Positions 42,788 to 54,000 of a stretch of 64,000 nt of DNA are shown piece by piece. The notes under the pieces are model-generated. The model saw nothing but the letters and a program-made list of their open reading frames with translations. It ran no database searches and had not been told where the DNA came from. This DNA is from Theristus sp. LFF4_11 (Eukaryota; Nematoda; Chromadorea; Monhysterida; Xyalidae). A program made the translations under genes and the position numbers. Location of the stretch: the NCBI GenBank assembly GCA_030248135.1, contig JASANC010004505.1, forward strand, positions 1 to 64,000, written 5' to 3'. The number at the start of each line of letters is the position of its first letter. The stretch's first letter is position 1.

Positions 42788-44802
42788 TCAATTTTTAAAT
42801 TCATCGTTGCCGTATTTCATGACAGCGTCCGGCATCACGAAACGGCCATCTGCAAAAATGCGTAAAAGTTGAAAAGTCAAAAAAGAATGTGCTTTGCTTG
42901 GTTTTATTTAAAAAAAACAGCGTTACATTTATTTTTCGGCAGCTCAACCCGCTTCGCGCAAAACGAGTAGTAACTTTCGATACATTGAGTGTCCGCGTTT
43001 CGTTCCTTGACCAGAAACCAACAGAGGCAATCACGCTGCAAAAAAGAGTGCGTACATTGTTTTTTTAGAATATCAGCTTTTCAAATGACCAGAAGTCTCC
43101 CTAGACAGGACCACACATCCAGGTGGACCAACCGATCCGATCGGTTGTATTTCAAGTTTGGGCCTAAATGGTCACGGCGCTGATGAAACCACTCATCACT
43201 TTTCCCGCAACTTTGCCGGCTGCTGTTTTCTCGGCGGAGCTCGGCGCAGCCGCAATCACCAAAAGTTAAGTTGCGGATCACACTGATCCGGAGTTTCTTA
43301 GACCCAGTCCAGCCCCGGGCCACTGGTCCCGCACTGAACAGACCGACCCTGATCGTCCAGCCCGGTTTGCCGTCCTGACACTGCTCACTGGACATCGGAT
43401 GCGACACGCTGTGCGTCCACGGAGACAACTGTGGACAGGGCGCCGTGTAGTCGTCGTAGTACTCGACGCTCTCGTCCTCGCACAACTCGGGCTCCTGAAT
43501 ACATGATCACACGTGCTTGCGTTGAGTTTGAGTGTTACCGCTCGTGGCCTGGTGGTAGTGCGTTTAGGTCTTGTCTGTGCGCTCGGCAGATCGAGCCCCA
43601 CCGAGGGGTGTATAGACACTTAATGACAGAGAAACTCGATATGGGCGCCTCACTCAGTGGCGTTCTGTACGGTTCTCTCGGTTAGCCCTGACTGAAAACA
43701 TCGCCTAAAAATCTCAACAACAACAATAACAAAAAGTTTGGCTTTGATTGGTCCTCAAATAGATATGCCCCCAATCAGCCGGTGTATCCCGAACTTGATT
43801 CGATACGGTAGTACGATTACTGTAGCATGCATTGGGTCTCGACGCGATGTCGACTTCTTTCTCCTTCTTACGATGAACACCGAACAATTGACCAATGGTT
43901 GAGAAATTGTGCGGAGACACCCTTATGTGATTTTGTATAATCTAAACGCAGCGTGTTTCTTCACCTTGCATTCATAGCCGGTCACACAGAAGCGGTAGTC
44001 TCGTTTCGGCTTCCAGCAACATTCGGGATCCCGTTTCGGGGGTGGAATCGAGGTGCACAACGCTGGAAACACGGAAAATTCAGATTGCTTTGCTTAATTC
44101 CTCCAACTGTTTTTTTTTCGAATTTTTTTTGAACTGGAATTGGGGTTTCCCGTTCAAGCGGTTACATTGTACAACTTGCATCCACACAAAAATAGGCGAT
44201 TGTGTCCGGTATCCTTGTCTCTTTGGATATAGTGAGGTGGTGACCGGGTATCGCGTGGCGTTCCGAGAAATGGTATGACCTGTTTTTTCAAACGTGTCCC
44301 ACTGAAATGACGTCATGTGCCGCCAAACATGCGCTTGCCGCTCACAGCAAACCGGATTTTCCGTTTAACCGATTCCTTCCCGTAAACAAATGGTGAATGT
44401 CGAATCATAGTCAAACCAAACTGAAATTTTGGTGCCTGTACTTTGACAAACGGGCGTTTTTTTAAAGCAAATGACGTCATTTTAGTCCGGACACGTTTGA
44501 ATAAATCCACAATAGTAAAAGTGGCAATAAAAGTGGCAACACCATAAACTCGGCGCTTTAGAGCGAATTTTTTATTTCTGGGACACGGATACTTCGCGGG
44601 ACACACAGGCGGACACAGTGCACCGCACTTTTAGCGTGTCACTGACACAGCGTTGATTGGTCAGACAGACCAGCGTTCCGCAGCCAATCAGCATAACGCT
44701 TGAAGAGATATTTGAATTTTCAGTGCACTAACGATTTGCAGCGACCGATGATGACGCAACGAAACAAGCTCCAAGAATCACGATACACACTTTGAAAATC
44801 AT
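42788..44802 (-). CDS. Secreted cysteine-rich protein, unrecognised family
   Basis: Five minus-strand exons, 44802-44733, 44062-43965, 43494-43090, 43035-42975 and 42849-42788, join in frame to 231 aa. MIFKVCIVILGACFVASSSV is a signal peptide. The mature part begins NPLCTSIPPPKRDPECCW and contains about 15 Cys, a Tyr/Asp-rich stretch (VEYYDDYTAPC), one N-glycosylation sequon (NLT), a C-terminal RDCLCWFLVKERN block and the end GNDEFKN. No catalytic motif or known domain is recognised; an extracellular disulfide-rich protein is the safe reading. The first intron carries a family E MITE and the second a SINE F. The exon 3 donor (CTG|GTCATT) was chosen because it keeps phase and adds two Cys; reading through would end three codons later. 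Confidence 0.7.
43538..43730 (+). mobile_element. tRNA-derived SINE family F, copy 4
   Basis: CTCGTGGCCTGGTGGTAGTG, CAGATCGAGCCCCACCGAGG, CACTTAATGACAGAGAAAC and the tail CTCAACAACAACAATAAC. It lies in the intron 43964-43495 of the cysteine-rich gene. Confidence 0.9.
44273..44515 (+). repeat. MITE family E, copy 4
   Basis: GTATGACCTGTTTTTTCAAA, ACTGAAATGACGTCATGTGC at the left and ATGACGTCATTTTAGTCCGG at the right. It lies in intron 1 of the cysteine-rich gene. Confidence 0.92.
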
Positions 44803-46373
44803 TTTTCTCCAAACTACTGACCAAAGAAATATGGGAATACTACTCAATCAAACTTTTTGGTAGACGGTAATTTGTAATTCGAAACAAAATGATGCGCAAA
44901 AATTTCGCACGCATATTTCTTGTGGAATCCGCAATTTCGAGAAACAAAAACAGCCTCGCATAAACTTTTCCCCGCACACGTTTTTTTTTGTTCGATTTCA
45001 TCCATGCATAGCGCGTGTGTGTGCATTGTTCATTTTTTGAGCTTTTTTCGTTTGAAATTTTTCGTCGTGTATTTTTAAAGTTTTTTTTTATAGTTCGCGA
45101 CATGTGCAAAATCAAAGCGTATTTAAAAATTTTGGTCATACATCTTTTTTACGGCAACAATGTGGTTTGGTCGCTTTTTTGGCCTCACATTCAAAACAAA
45201 ATAACCGACAAATTTTCGTTTTGCTGTCTTCAAATGCAGAAGTAGTAATTTAGTGTATTACAACCGTCTCGAGGCTAATGGATAAAACGCATTATTCGTG
45301 GCACAGCTGATGATTCCCGAAGTATTTGCACCATAAAACATGATGGCACTGCCTTGAAAGACTTGAATGAAGTGTACAGTATGGTCGAATAAATAAGGCA
45401 GTCCTTGTATTCTCCATCAAGGCGGGATCAGTCGCAGACTAGGAGTTGTGTTTTTCAAGAATGCCAAGATAATTCCCAATTGTGTGTACAAGGGAGATAG
45501 AATGAACAGAATAGCACGAAGACTGAATTAGTTAAAAAAACACGTCCAATTTGACACACAGTTGTGTTGTTGAACGTCTTTCTTCTTTCATTCAAATTTC
45601 GCGCTCTCCTTGCACCCTGAAAAAAGCTGCCATGTTTAAAGGGCCATTCCGTAAAAAAAGCTGCCTTTTCAGTCAAATTGTTTGACTTTTTGCATTTTTA
45701 TGCTTTAGTTACACTTGCTGGTCAACTGAAATTCCGATGGTTTCAGCATGATTTTCATTTATCATTGTGCGCGGGGGCTGAAGAGAAAAAAAAGCATTTG
45801 AACCAGCAGATTTACATAATTTTCTCTGAAGCTAACCAAAACAATGGTGAAACCTTTTTCTGAGTCGCAGCTGGACGAGTGAGAATAATAAACAAAATGG
45901 GGGCCGATTTGTCAGTCAGCTGACGAGACAAATATCATCCGGGAAAGTTTTTTGTCACAAATATTTGTTTCTCTCATGCAATGGATTGCCATGCAAGGTG
46001 CCATAAAAACGGTAAACACAACCAAAAAATGAATAACGGACTTTTTCGTGGACTTTTCTCCAAACAATTCAGAACTTTGACGTTTACCAGTTGGTCAGGA
46101 AATCAACAGAAAAAAACAACTCGGCTCAGACAGACGAAAAAGAAAACAGGATTTTCCACGCTAAAAAATACGTTTCTGTTTCCATTTCCGTTTCCATTTC
46201 CGACGTTTTCATTGCTGCACTTTTCTCTTTCGGTGAGTCTAGTGCTCAGAAATGATCAGATCTTTAGTCTTTCGATAAACAACGTGAGAAACGGAAACGG
46301 AAATGGAAACGAAAACGGAAGTGGTAAATTTTTAGCGTCTCAAAACTTCATGCAGTTCTGAATTTTTAAAACG
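44803..46373. other. Intergenic region between divergent secreted-protein genes
   Basis: Holds MITE B (45377-45655) and two inverted TTTCCG-hexamer tracts (46172-46202 and 46292-46324). It should contain the promoters of both flanking genes. No other gene seen. Confidence 0.65.
45377..45655 (-). repeat. MITE family B, copy 6
   Basis: ACAGTATGGTCGAATAAATA, CATCAAGGCGGGATCAGTCG, CTAGGAGTTGTG and CTGAAAAAAGCTGCCATGTT in family order. Confidence 0.9.
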
Positions 46374-48763
46374 ATGTCTGTGAAAACGTTTGCAATAATC
46401 CTGATCACGATCCTACACTTGGTAGAGCATGGTGACGCTTGCTTCTATTTTCGCAGTGAGTTTGGAAATCCTTGTCTACAAATACATGCCTTAAATATTG
46501 AAAAACAATAAAACTGCAAAAACATTTTAATCTTCAATCATAAACTATGTATGAAACACTAATATTATCCATTCTTTGTTGTGTTGTTTTTTCATTCAAA
46601 GGCGTTGAGTGGTTGACAAAGATGCCCACCTACATGTACAGTGTCACAAACGACTATTGTCGGGCCAAATTCATGGCATACTGTAAGTTTCCACGGTTAT
46701 GTGCAGGGCGAAATGAACAGCAATGAACATGTTCAGTTTTAGCCACGAGTTTGATTTTTTACACGTTTCAATAAAAACTTGAAAAATGATTAAAAACAAA
46801 GCAGATTTTGCATTTTTCAGCATGGAACACTTATGACACGCTGCGTACGCAAGTGACCGGGTCCAGTATCTGCACGCAGGTTGTGTTCATTGCTATGATT
46901 TTTTATTTCGGTTTCGAAACTCAATGCTAGGTAAAGAGTTTTACGCATGACGCGGGAATTCAAAATTGGCAAATTGATCCGAGTCCCCTAAAAATAGGAC
47001 CACGAGTCAATTCAGGCGATTTTGAATTGCCGCATAAAGATTGAAACTGGCTAGTTTCCTTCTACGTCTGCACATGCATTTTCCAGTCGCAGAATCTGAA
47101 AAAAATTGATAATACCTGTACTTTTGCCGCGACGACGCCAAGGCTCCATACTGCCGAACTAACCCTATGAAGTGTAGAACGCACGCCATGAGCTCTTGGC
47201 AGTTTCTCGTTTTTTACCGGCTGCTGTTTTCTGGTTTTCTCACTGATAACAATGTGGGATAACATCCAGTTTTCCGCGTCGACCAGTTCTCCTTCCCTCA
47301 GTTCTCCTAACGTTAATGTCCATGTTATCATGATCACCAAAGACGCACATTTCCCGAAATTTCTTTTCCAGAATAGCGACCTGTTCATCGGTCCGTACAC
47401 GTGCGCGCGCAACTGTCGCCTGAAATGCTTGCTGCTCTTCGCCCAGTTGACCAGCATTCGATGTAACGAGCCGGTGGTGACCTCTGGCACTGGCAGTCGA
47501 CCGGAGGAAATAGAGTTCTCATGCCAGTGCACCTATTCGAACGGGTAAAGAAACGCGCAATTGACACGTTTAAAGAACGGGAAACAGTTGCGAATAGTTT
47601 TGTTTCTCAAAAAATGATTTGACTGACCACAAATTTCTGGAAAAATGTGGTTGCACCACTGCAAGGATTCTAGTCACAATACCAGCGGTCGATGTTGTAG
47701 GATTCTTTTTCGCAGCATACCCTATGTGGTTGAGTGCAAAATCGATTCAGAACGGTTTCTTGGACGGCTGGCGAATATCTTTTATTTTGGTGCCGCGTCT
47801 CAATGCGCGCCATAGATGGGTGAGCAGTCTCATGCGCGACGCGGGAATTCAAAATTGGCAAACGGATCTGAGTCCCCTAAATAAATAAGGCCGGGTCACT
47901 TAGCTGTTCTGAATAGCCACATTAAGATTGAAACTAGCTTTCCTTTCCCGTCTACAACCGCACTTAAGTCAGCAGGTCTTAAAGAAAAGATAATAGCTAA
48001 ACACAAAATCCACATCCACTGCAGACAAGTGTGCAACTCCGATCCGGCCGTATGGTCGAGCGTCGAGTCAACGTACGAGAGCGAATGCGTGCACGCGGTT
48101 GCACCTTGGAGCGTCGCAGCAACGTCGTCGACTTCTCCCACTACACTTACCACAACACATTCCACCACAGCACATTCTACCACAACAACTGCATTGAGTA
48201 GCACAAGTTTGACGTCGAGTAGCACGAGTTCTCCTTCGAGTAGCACCTCCGGCACCAGTACGAGCTCGGCCGCTAGTCCCTCCAGCAGGTCAACAATCTC
48301 GACGTCAAGTCCAAGCACCAGTTCAACAAGCGGGAGCAGCTCGACTTCCACTACCGGTTCCAGCACGTCCAGTCCAATGTCAACGCTAGGCTCCAGCACA
48401 TCAACTTCCAGCCCCGGTACCAGCGGTTCCACAACAAGTACCAGCATCAGCTCGAGTGTCAGTCCGTCCAGCACGAGTGTGACGAGTTCCATTACGAGCA
48501 CATCGAATCCGAGCAGCAGTTCCACGACGAGCACAGCGGCCGACACCAGTAGTACCAGTACAATCTCCAGCACGTCCAACCCGAGTTCCGGCTCGAGTAC
48601 AAGCTCGTCCAGTCCGAGTTCAAGTTCCAGTTCCAGCACATCCACTCCAAGTAGTACGAGCTCCAGCTCTAGTTCCGGCACCTTGAGCAGCAGCTCAACG
48701 ACGACGTCGACAACAACTGCAGGCACGAGCACAACAACAGTCAGTTCGACCACAACCATTTGA
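46374..48763 (+). CDS. Secreted protein with cysteine-rich N-terminus and Ser/Thr mucin-like tail
   Basis: Five exons, 46374-46455, 46602-46682, 46821-46879, 47372-47544 and 48025-48763, join in frame to 377 aa. MSVKTFAIILITILHLVEHGDA is a signal peptide. Residues about 25-170 form a globular part with about 11 Cys (including YTCARNCRLKCLLLF and FSCQCTYSNG). The last about 205 residues are almost only Ser and Thr with some Gly/Pro (e.g. STSSAASPSSRST), a classic O-glycosylation domain. A surface or cuticle mucin or glycoprotein is likely. No TM or GPI signal is obvious, so it is probably released. Repeat H copies sit in introns 3 and 4. The exon 4 donor CGG|GTAAAG is the one that puts the Ser/Thr exon in frame. 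Confidence 0.78.
46930..47065 (+). repeat. Repeat family H, copy 3 (diverged)
   Basis: GACGCGGGAATTCAAAATTG, CGAGTCCCCTAAAAATAGG and AAAGATTGAAACTGGCTAGT. It lies in intron 3 of the mucin-like gene. Confidence 0.75.
47770..48000 (+). repeat. Repeat family H, copy 4
   Basis: ATCTTTTATTTTGGTGCCGC, CGCGGGAATTCAAAATTGGC, AATAAGGCCGGGTCACTTAG and TAAGATTGAAACTAGCTTTC. It ends about 25 bp before the Ser/Thr exon. Confidence 0.85.
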
Positions 48764-51080
48764 ATCAGGCAACGTTCAACTATGAGACAAAAAACGACCA
48801 ACCGAGGTGCGAATTGAAGTCGGTTGGGGGTGTGGAAGAAGTGCAGAGTATCAACATCCTCATGAACATTTTTTAAACAAACAGAACTTACGGTGGATGA
48901 AGAGCAGAAACAAAACACTGAGAAAGGTTTATTCTTTAAAAAAATTCTAGGAACTGCACAAGAATTGCCCACGGGGAGTGGGGGCTGCTCTTTGCTCAAC
49001 ATGACTCGACTCGCAGTGCCGCCAAGCATTTTCCGGTTTTTCGATTTAGACACACACACACACACACACACGTACACCAACCGACGCCCCCTTCTCACTC
49101 AAAACAAAAAAAACTAAAATGGAAGCCAAACAAAATGTCAAACCAGGTCTGGCTTGCATTTAGACGTGCGGTGTTCTGACTTTTTTTGTTTTGAGAGTCA
49201 CGTGTCCTGTATGCCAGCTAGCATACCGGGGGTAAGTCGTTTGGTCGTTTTTTCCACCGTAACCGCGAGCAACTGATGACGTTGTGGTGCGATACAAGGC
49301 TGGCGGATACGCACAATCTACTTGCTGCTGGTTCTTTATGTTGTGGTTTGCTAACACTTGTTTCAAAAATTTTTAAAAACTTTTAATCCAGAAAGTTTCT
49401 GCTTCCAGCTATATCATGCAATTTCTACAGGGTGTTTCAGAAGTAGTGGGTAGGTGTTTGACGCGTTATTTCTCCAGCTGTGTTGAACCATATTCAATGA
49501 TCTTTTAGACAGTTGTTCAGGAAAGTTCAACTTAGATTTGTCCAAATTTTCAGAGAAATTCATTTTCCTACACACGAATGACAGAGCAAAACACACAGAA
49601 ACATTGATTTCAGCACGCAACTGGGGGTTCTTGTTTGGCACCGGCGCGAAACATTAGCTTGTATGCCGCTGAGTCGTTGCATGCATGAATGCGAAATGTT
49701 TTTTTAGTCCAATTGATTTGTTTTTAATTTTTTTCATCTTTACCGGCTTTTGGGACGGGCTAGACCAGCGTACATGCGCGAGAAGGTGGTTTTGGCCGTG
49801 ACGGATAGGTGCAAGCAATGCATTAAGGCTCATGGTGGATACCTTGAGAAATTTGATTGAGTTGACTGTTGTCGTTGTTGATTTCGCTGTTATCGCCACA
49901 CACATTTTTAAGTGTTACTTTGAATGTTTCGATTGAGTGTTGTTCTTTGTTGTTCGGTGATCGCCTGATCTGGTATTTTCTGGTTCATTTTTGAATTTTT
50001 TTGTGTTTTGCTCTGTCATTCGTGTGCAGGTAAATATATTTCTCTGAAATTTGGCACAAATCTAAGTTGAACTTTCCCAAACAACTATCTAAAATTTCAT
50101 TGAATATGGTATAACACAACTCGAGAAATAACGCGTCAAACACCTACCCACTACGTCTGAAACACCCTGTACATTCATACAACACGATAAAAACGCAATC
50201 AATGGTTCAAAAAATATATGTTCCTTTGACATTATCATGTTATGCCATCATTAAACCTAACTAAAAGTCCCCGGCAATTTGTTAGATGAACAAAAAACTT
50301 TGTATGATTAAAATATGTTTTCAAAATTGTTTTTCTGCAACTTTCTGTTTGCCGTTGCCAATAAATCGTTCTTTTTTTCTGAATAACACGCTCACGACGT
50401 CAGTCGCTATCATGCACGTTGCACAATCATTGTACGACTTTATAAAATTGAGTAAACATTCATAACAATTTCTTGCGCAAACATTGTCACGAAACGTCGA
50501 GGACCTGCTGCATTGGTTATCTGAAAATATCACGCACATATACAAACGGGAGAGCGCATTCTTTGGGGTGAATTAAGAATAAACAGTGTAGCTAGCAAAA
50601 CTATTACAGCATGATTCATTAAACAATTCCCGAAAAACATCGCATTCGTTTTTCTCGAATTGTGGTGATACAAAAACCGAATTCTGACAAACACACGCAC
50701 TTTCGATTTATTGTATAATTGCTCGTGTGTGTGTGTTTGTGCAGTGTTATGACGGAAAGCAAAAGCATAATGAATGTGAAATTTTTCATATCAAGACAGA
50801 TCAACTAAAAAACAGCGCTAGCGAGTTGTGACAGCCTCCAAACGGACAGGAAGACAGCATCCTTTCCAGCAGAGTATGATCAAAAAGTAAAAACAGTCAA
50901 GCATGTGATTCTCATGCCTCATTTGCATGCATGTTGTCAACATTATAACGATTCTAACAAATAAGAAAAACCAGATAATCATGAAGAAGCACGCTTATCA
51001 CTCAATATTTACCGTGAGAAAAAGCTAACCAAACCACAGAGTACATGTGGTGCGCCGGCCACAAATACCAATAATATAGC
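48764..51080. other. Intergenic region between mucin-like and LDLa genes
   Basis: Contains an (AC)n run at about 49049-49070 and the mariner-type TIR element at 49426-50171. Otherwise AT-rich; no gene supported. Confidence 0.65.
49426..50171. mobile_element. Non-autonomous mariner-type element, TACAGGGTGTTTC TIRs
   Basis: The left end TACAGGGTGTTTCAGAAGTA and the right end GAAACACCCTGTA flank about 165-bp inverted arms sharing TGGGTAGGTGTTTGACGCGT and GAATGACAGAGCAAAACACA. TA target sites are present. The inside has no transposase frame. Its terminal CAGGGTG resembles the 791-1703 element but the arms are unrelated. Confidence 0.88.
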
Positions 51081-54000
51081 ATGCCCGTCTTCGACTGCGG
51101 CGTTCTTCCCATCCAACCAATCGATCATCAGTTCATTCAACACCAATTCCACTTATTCCACTTCACCCTGTTCCTAGTCGCCACAAACACAGTCTCACGC
51201 ACCAATGCCACCCCGAACAACAGCGGTTTCCGTCTACTGGTGCATCAGTCGCGTCACCATCACCATCGCGTGCAACGCGACCTGCCGTGGCCACGAACGT
51301 CCGGTCGTGACGGCTACAACTACGCGACCGACTATCCAAGTGTGCTCGCTTTTATAAAGCCGGCGGCGGCGTGGCATTACACAACGTTGAGCGCAACGAC
51401 GGCCACGATCACATCGTTCGCAACGACCAGCACACCGACGTGGACAACGACGACGACATCGACGAACGCCAAGCGACCGCAGCCGAGGTCGCTCGGCCGT
51501 AACAACGGCGGACAAGCGAATGGAAGCAACAACAACAACAACAACAACAACAACACGAACTACTACAACAACTACAGCTACGACGGCGACTATTACTACT
51601 ACTATTACGAGGAGCAACAGCAACGCCCGCCCAATAATCGTCGGCCGCCACAACGACCGTCGAATGCGAATCGTCACCGTAATAACAACAATCGTGCACG
51701 CGTGAACCGCATTCGAAATCATCGACCGCACTCAACATTGAAGGCGTCCACATTTCTGCCGATCACCACCACGACCACAACCACCACCACACCGACAACA
51801 ACCACCACCACATCAACCACCAGAACACCGTCGACCGAACAACGAAGCGCAAAGGGCAAGAACGTCCGTGCGATCGCGCCATTCTCTACATCGACTTACA
51901 GCCCGCCGAGCGCGCGAGGCCGCCGCCCGCCGACCGTGATGCGCTGGGTGCCGCCGTCGTTCTCGGACGCCGCTGCGGCCGAATTCTGCCGCCGACTCCA
52001 GTTGATGGCGTGCCGCAATTTGCGCGCCTGCATCTCGCATCACGCGCACTGCGACGGCACCGTCGACTGTCCGGACACGTCGGACGAAACGGACGAATGC
52101 GCCCGGCAACCGTCGCCGCCGCCCGCACGACCCGTTCCGTCGCAGTTGAGCCCGTTTCGTCATCATCGTCACCACCACAATCCAAGTCAACATCGGTATG
52201 AGTGATGATTCATGAAATTATAGTGTGGTGAAACTTTTGCTTCACCACCAGTCGCTACCAGTTCTAACTGTACCTCTTGACTTACACCCTGAGAATGGCA
52301 TTATCTTTTCTATATTGAACGTGTCGCACTAGGCATTATCACGCACAGATATGACAAATGTTTCATGGCTGCGCGACAATTTGAAATCATCAAAATTGAA
52401 CATTCTCTGGCGGCAGATTTGCGCAAGAAAATGAAAAACAAACCTAATCAGAACAGTTATTTAGCAACAAAATTCATATTCGAACTGAGTTCGGGTGTGA
52501 AGCAGCACAAACGATTTTCAGCTGAGCGGCTTTTCCACACGAAAAGATAATACTGGATAATACCAAAGTACAGGACAAGAAATTTCTGTTGTCGGTGTGT
52601 GGGTGGAGTATGTTGTGGCACCACGGAGCAATTCGCTCAAAGACAAAGCTTCCACCCAGCAAAGAGACAGCCGTTTTCCGATAGAGACCAGTACGCACCA
52701 AACGATTTTTTCTTAGTGAATTTATTTTTTATTTTATTTTACATCTGTTTATTTCACAAACGTGAACTATCCGAATCGCAGGTTTCAACGTCCACCACCA
52801 GCAGTGCAACATCAACGGAGGCCGGCGACACCCGTGCATTTCTCGCCGCAGGCGCGATCCATTCCATCCGCATTCTGTGAGTTGGAAAACGTGACGAATT
52901 CTCTCAACCGGACGAGAAAGCTCGCTGAAAACTTCCGTTGTTCTGTATAATCCTTTGTGCATGGTATGATTTTATAAATTTGTGTCCCTGTACCTGAAGC
53001 GCGCTCCAATCTAAAGGTGCATTCATGAAACCGTATTTAGTGACCGCGTAGCCATGTTTTAACACAGCTACGCGTCATTGAATACTGTTTCATGAATGCC
53101 GCTTAACGTGACTTCAACATAATCAAACGGATCTCCGATTTATCTCCGCTGTCCGAGGAGTTTTCCGCAGTCCACAAAGCTAGCTAAAATCGTTGCGACA
53201 TGAAACACATACTTCAAACATACGACATACAATAGAATAAAGCACTTTATGCCACGAACACGATGAAATAAACGGCACAAAACAAATGATCCCTGTGTCA
53301 CCCTCGTGGCCTGGTGGTACTGCGTTAGACTACAGTCTGTGCGCTCGGGGGATCGAGCCCCGCCGAGGGGTGTATAGGCACTTAATGACAGAGAAAATTC
53401 GATGGGCGCCCTACTCAATGGCGTTCTCTACGCTTCTCTGGGTTAGCCCTGGCTAAAAACATCGCCTAAAAATCACAACAACAAAAAAACAACAACAATG
53501 ATCCGCCCAATACAAACCGCGCACAATTTCCAGCGTCCTCCGTCATACCGTCGTGCGGTTTCGGTCAGCTTCTGTGCGGCGACCTCCGTCAGTGCATTCG
53601 AACGCAGCAGCGATGCAACGGCGCGGTCGACTGCGGCGACGCCAGTGACGAACGCTCTTGTCCGCTGCCAACGAACCACGATAACAATAATCATAATCAG
53701 TTTGTGACGAATGTCGCGATTAGTAATAACGCGAACAATCACCGATACCATGCAGCGGTGTTGCCGTCGCGTCACGATCACTACCGCTATCAGTCACCCT
53801 CAACAATCACCACCACCACCAGCAGCACGACAGCGCCGTACCGCTGGCACCAAGTGACGCTGCTTCGGGTGTGTGTGTAGTTATAGATAGACTTAAATTA
53901 TTGACAATCACCTGATTGGTCGGTGATCGCGTGATGCACGCTTTCGGTGCAGGGCAGACTCCGCCGCCACAGGAATGCTTGCGCAGACAGCATGCATCAC

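Noticed and set aside
47062..47532. 156-aa minus-strand frame
   Set aside because: Overlaps exon 47372-47544 of the mucin-like gene in antisense. The plus frame is Cys-rich and phase-consistent.
47896..49098. 400-aa minus-strand open frame rich in Val/Leu/Glu
   Set aside because: It is the antisense of the Ser/Thr-rich exon 48025-48763. TCN/ACN codons read backwards give V/L/E-type codons and remove stops. The plus frame has splice sites, a signal peptide and Cys-rich upstream exons.
51234..51731. 165-aa minus-strand frame rich in Val and Arg
   Set aside because: Antisense shadow of the Thr/Asn-rich LDLa exon 1.
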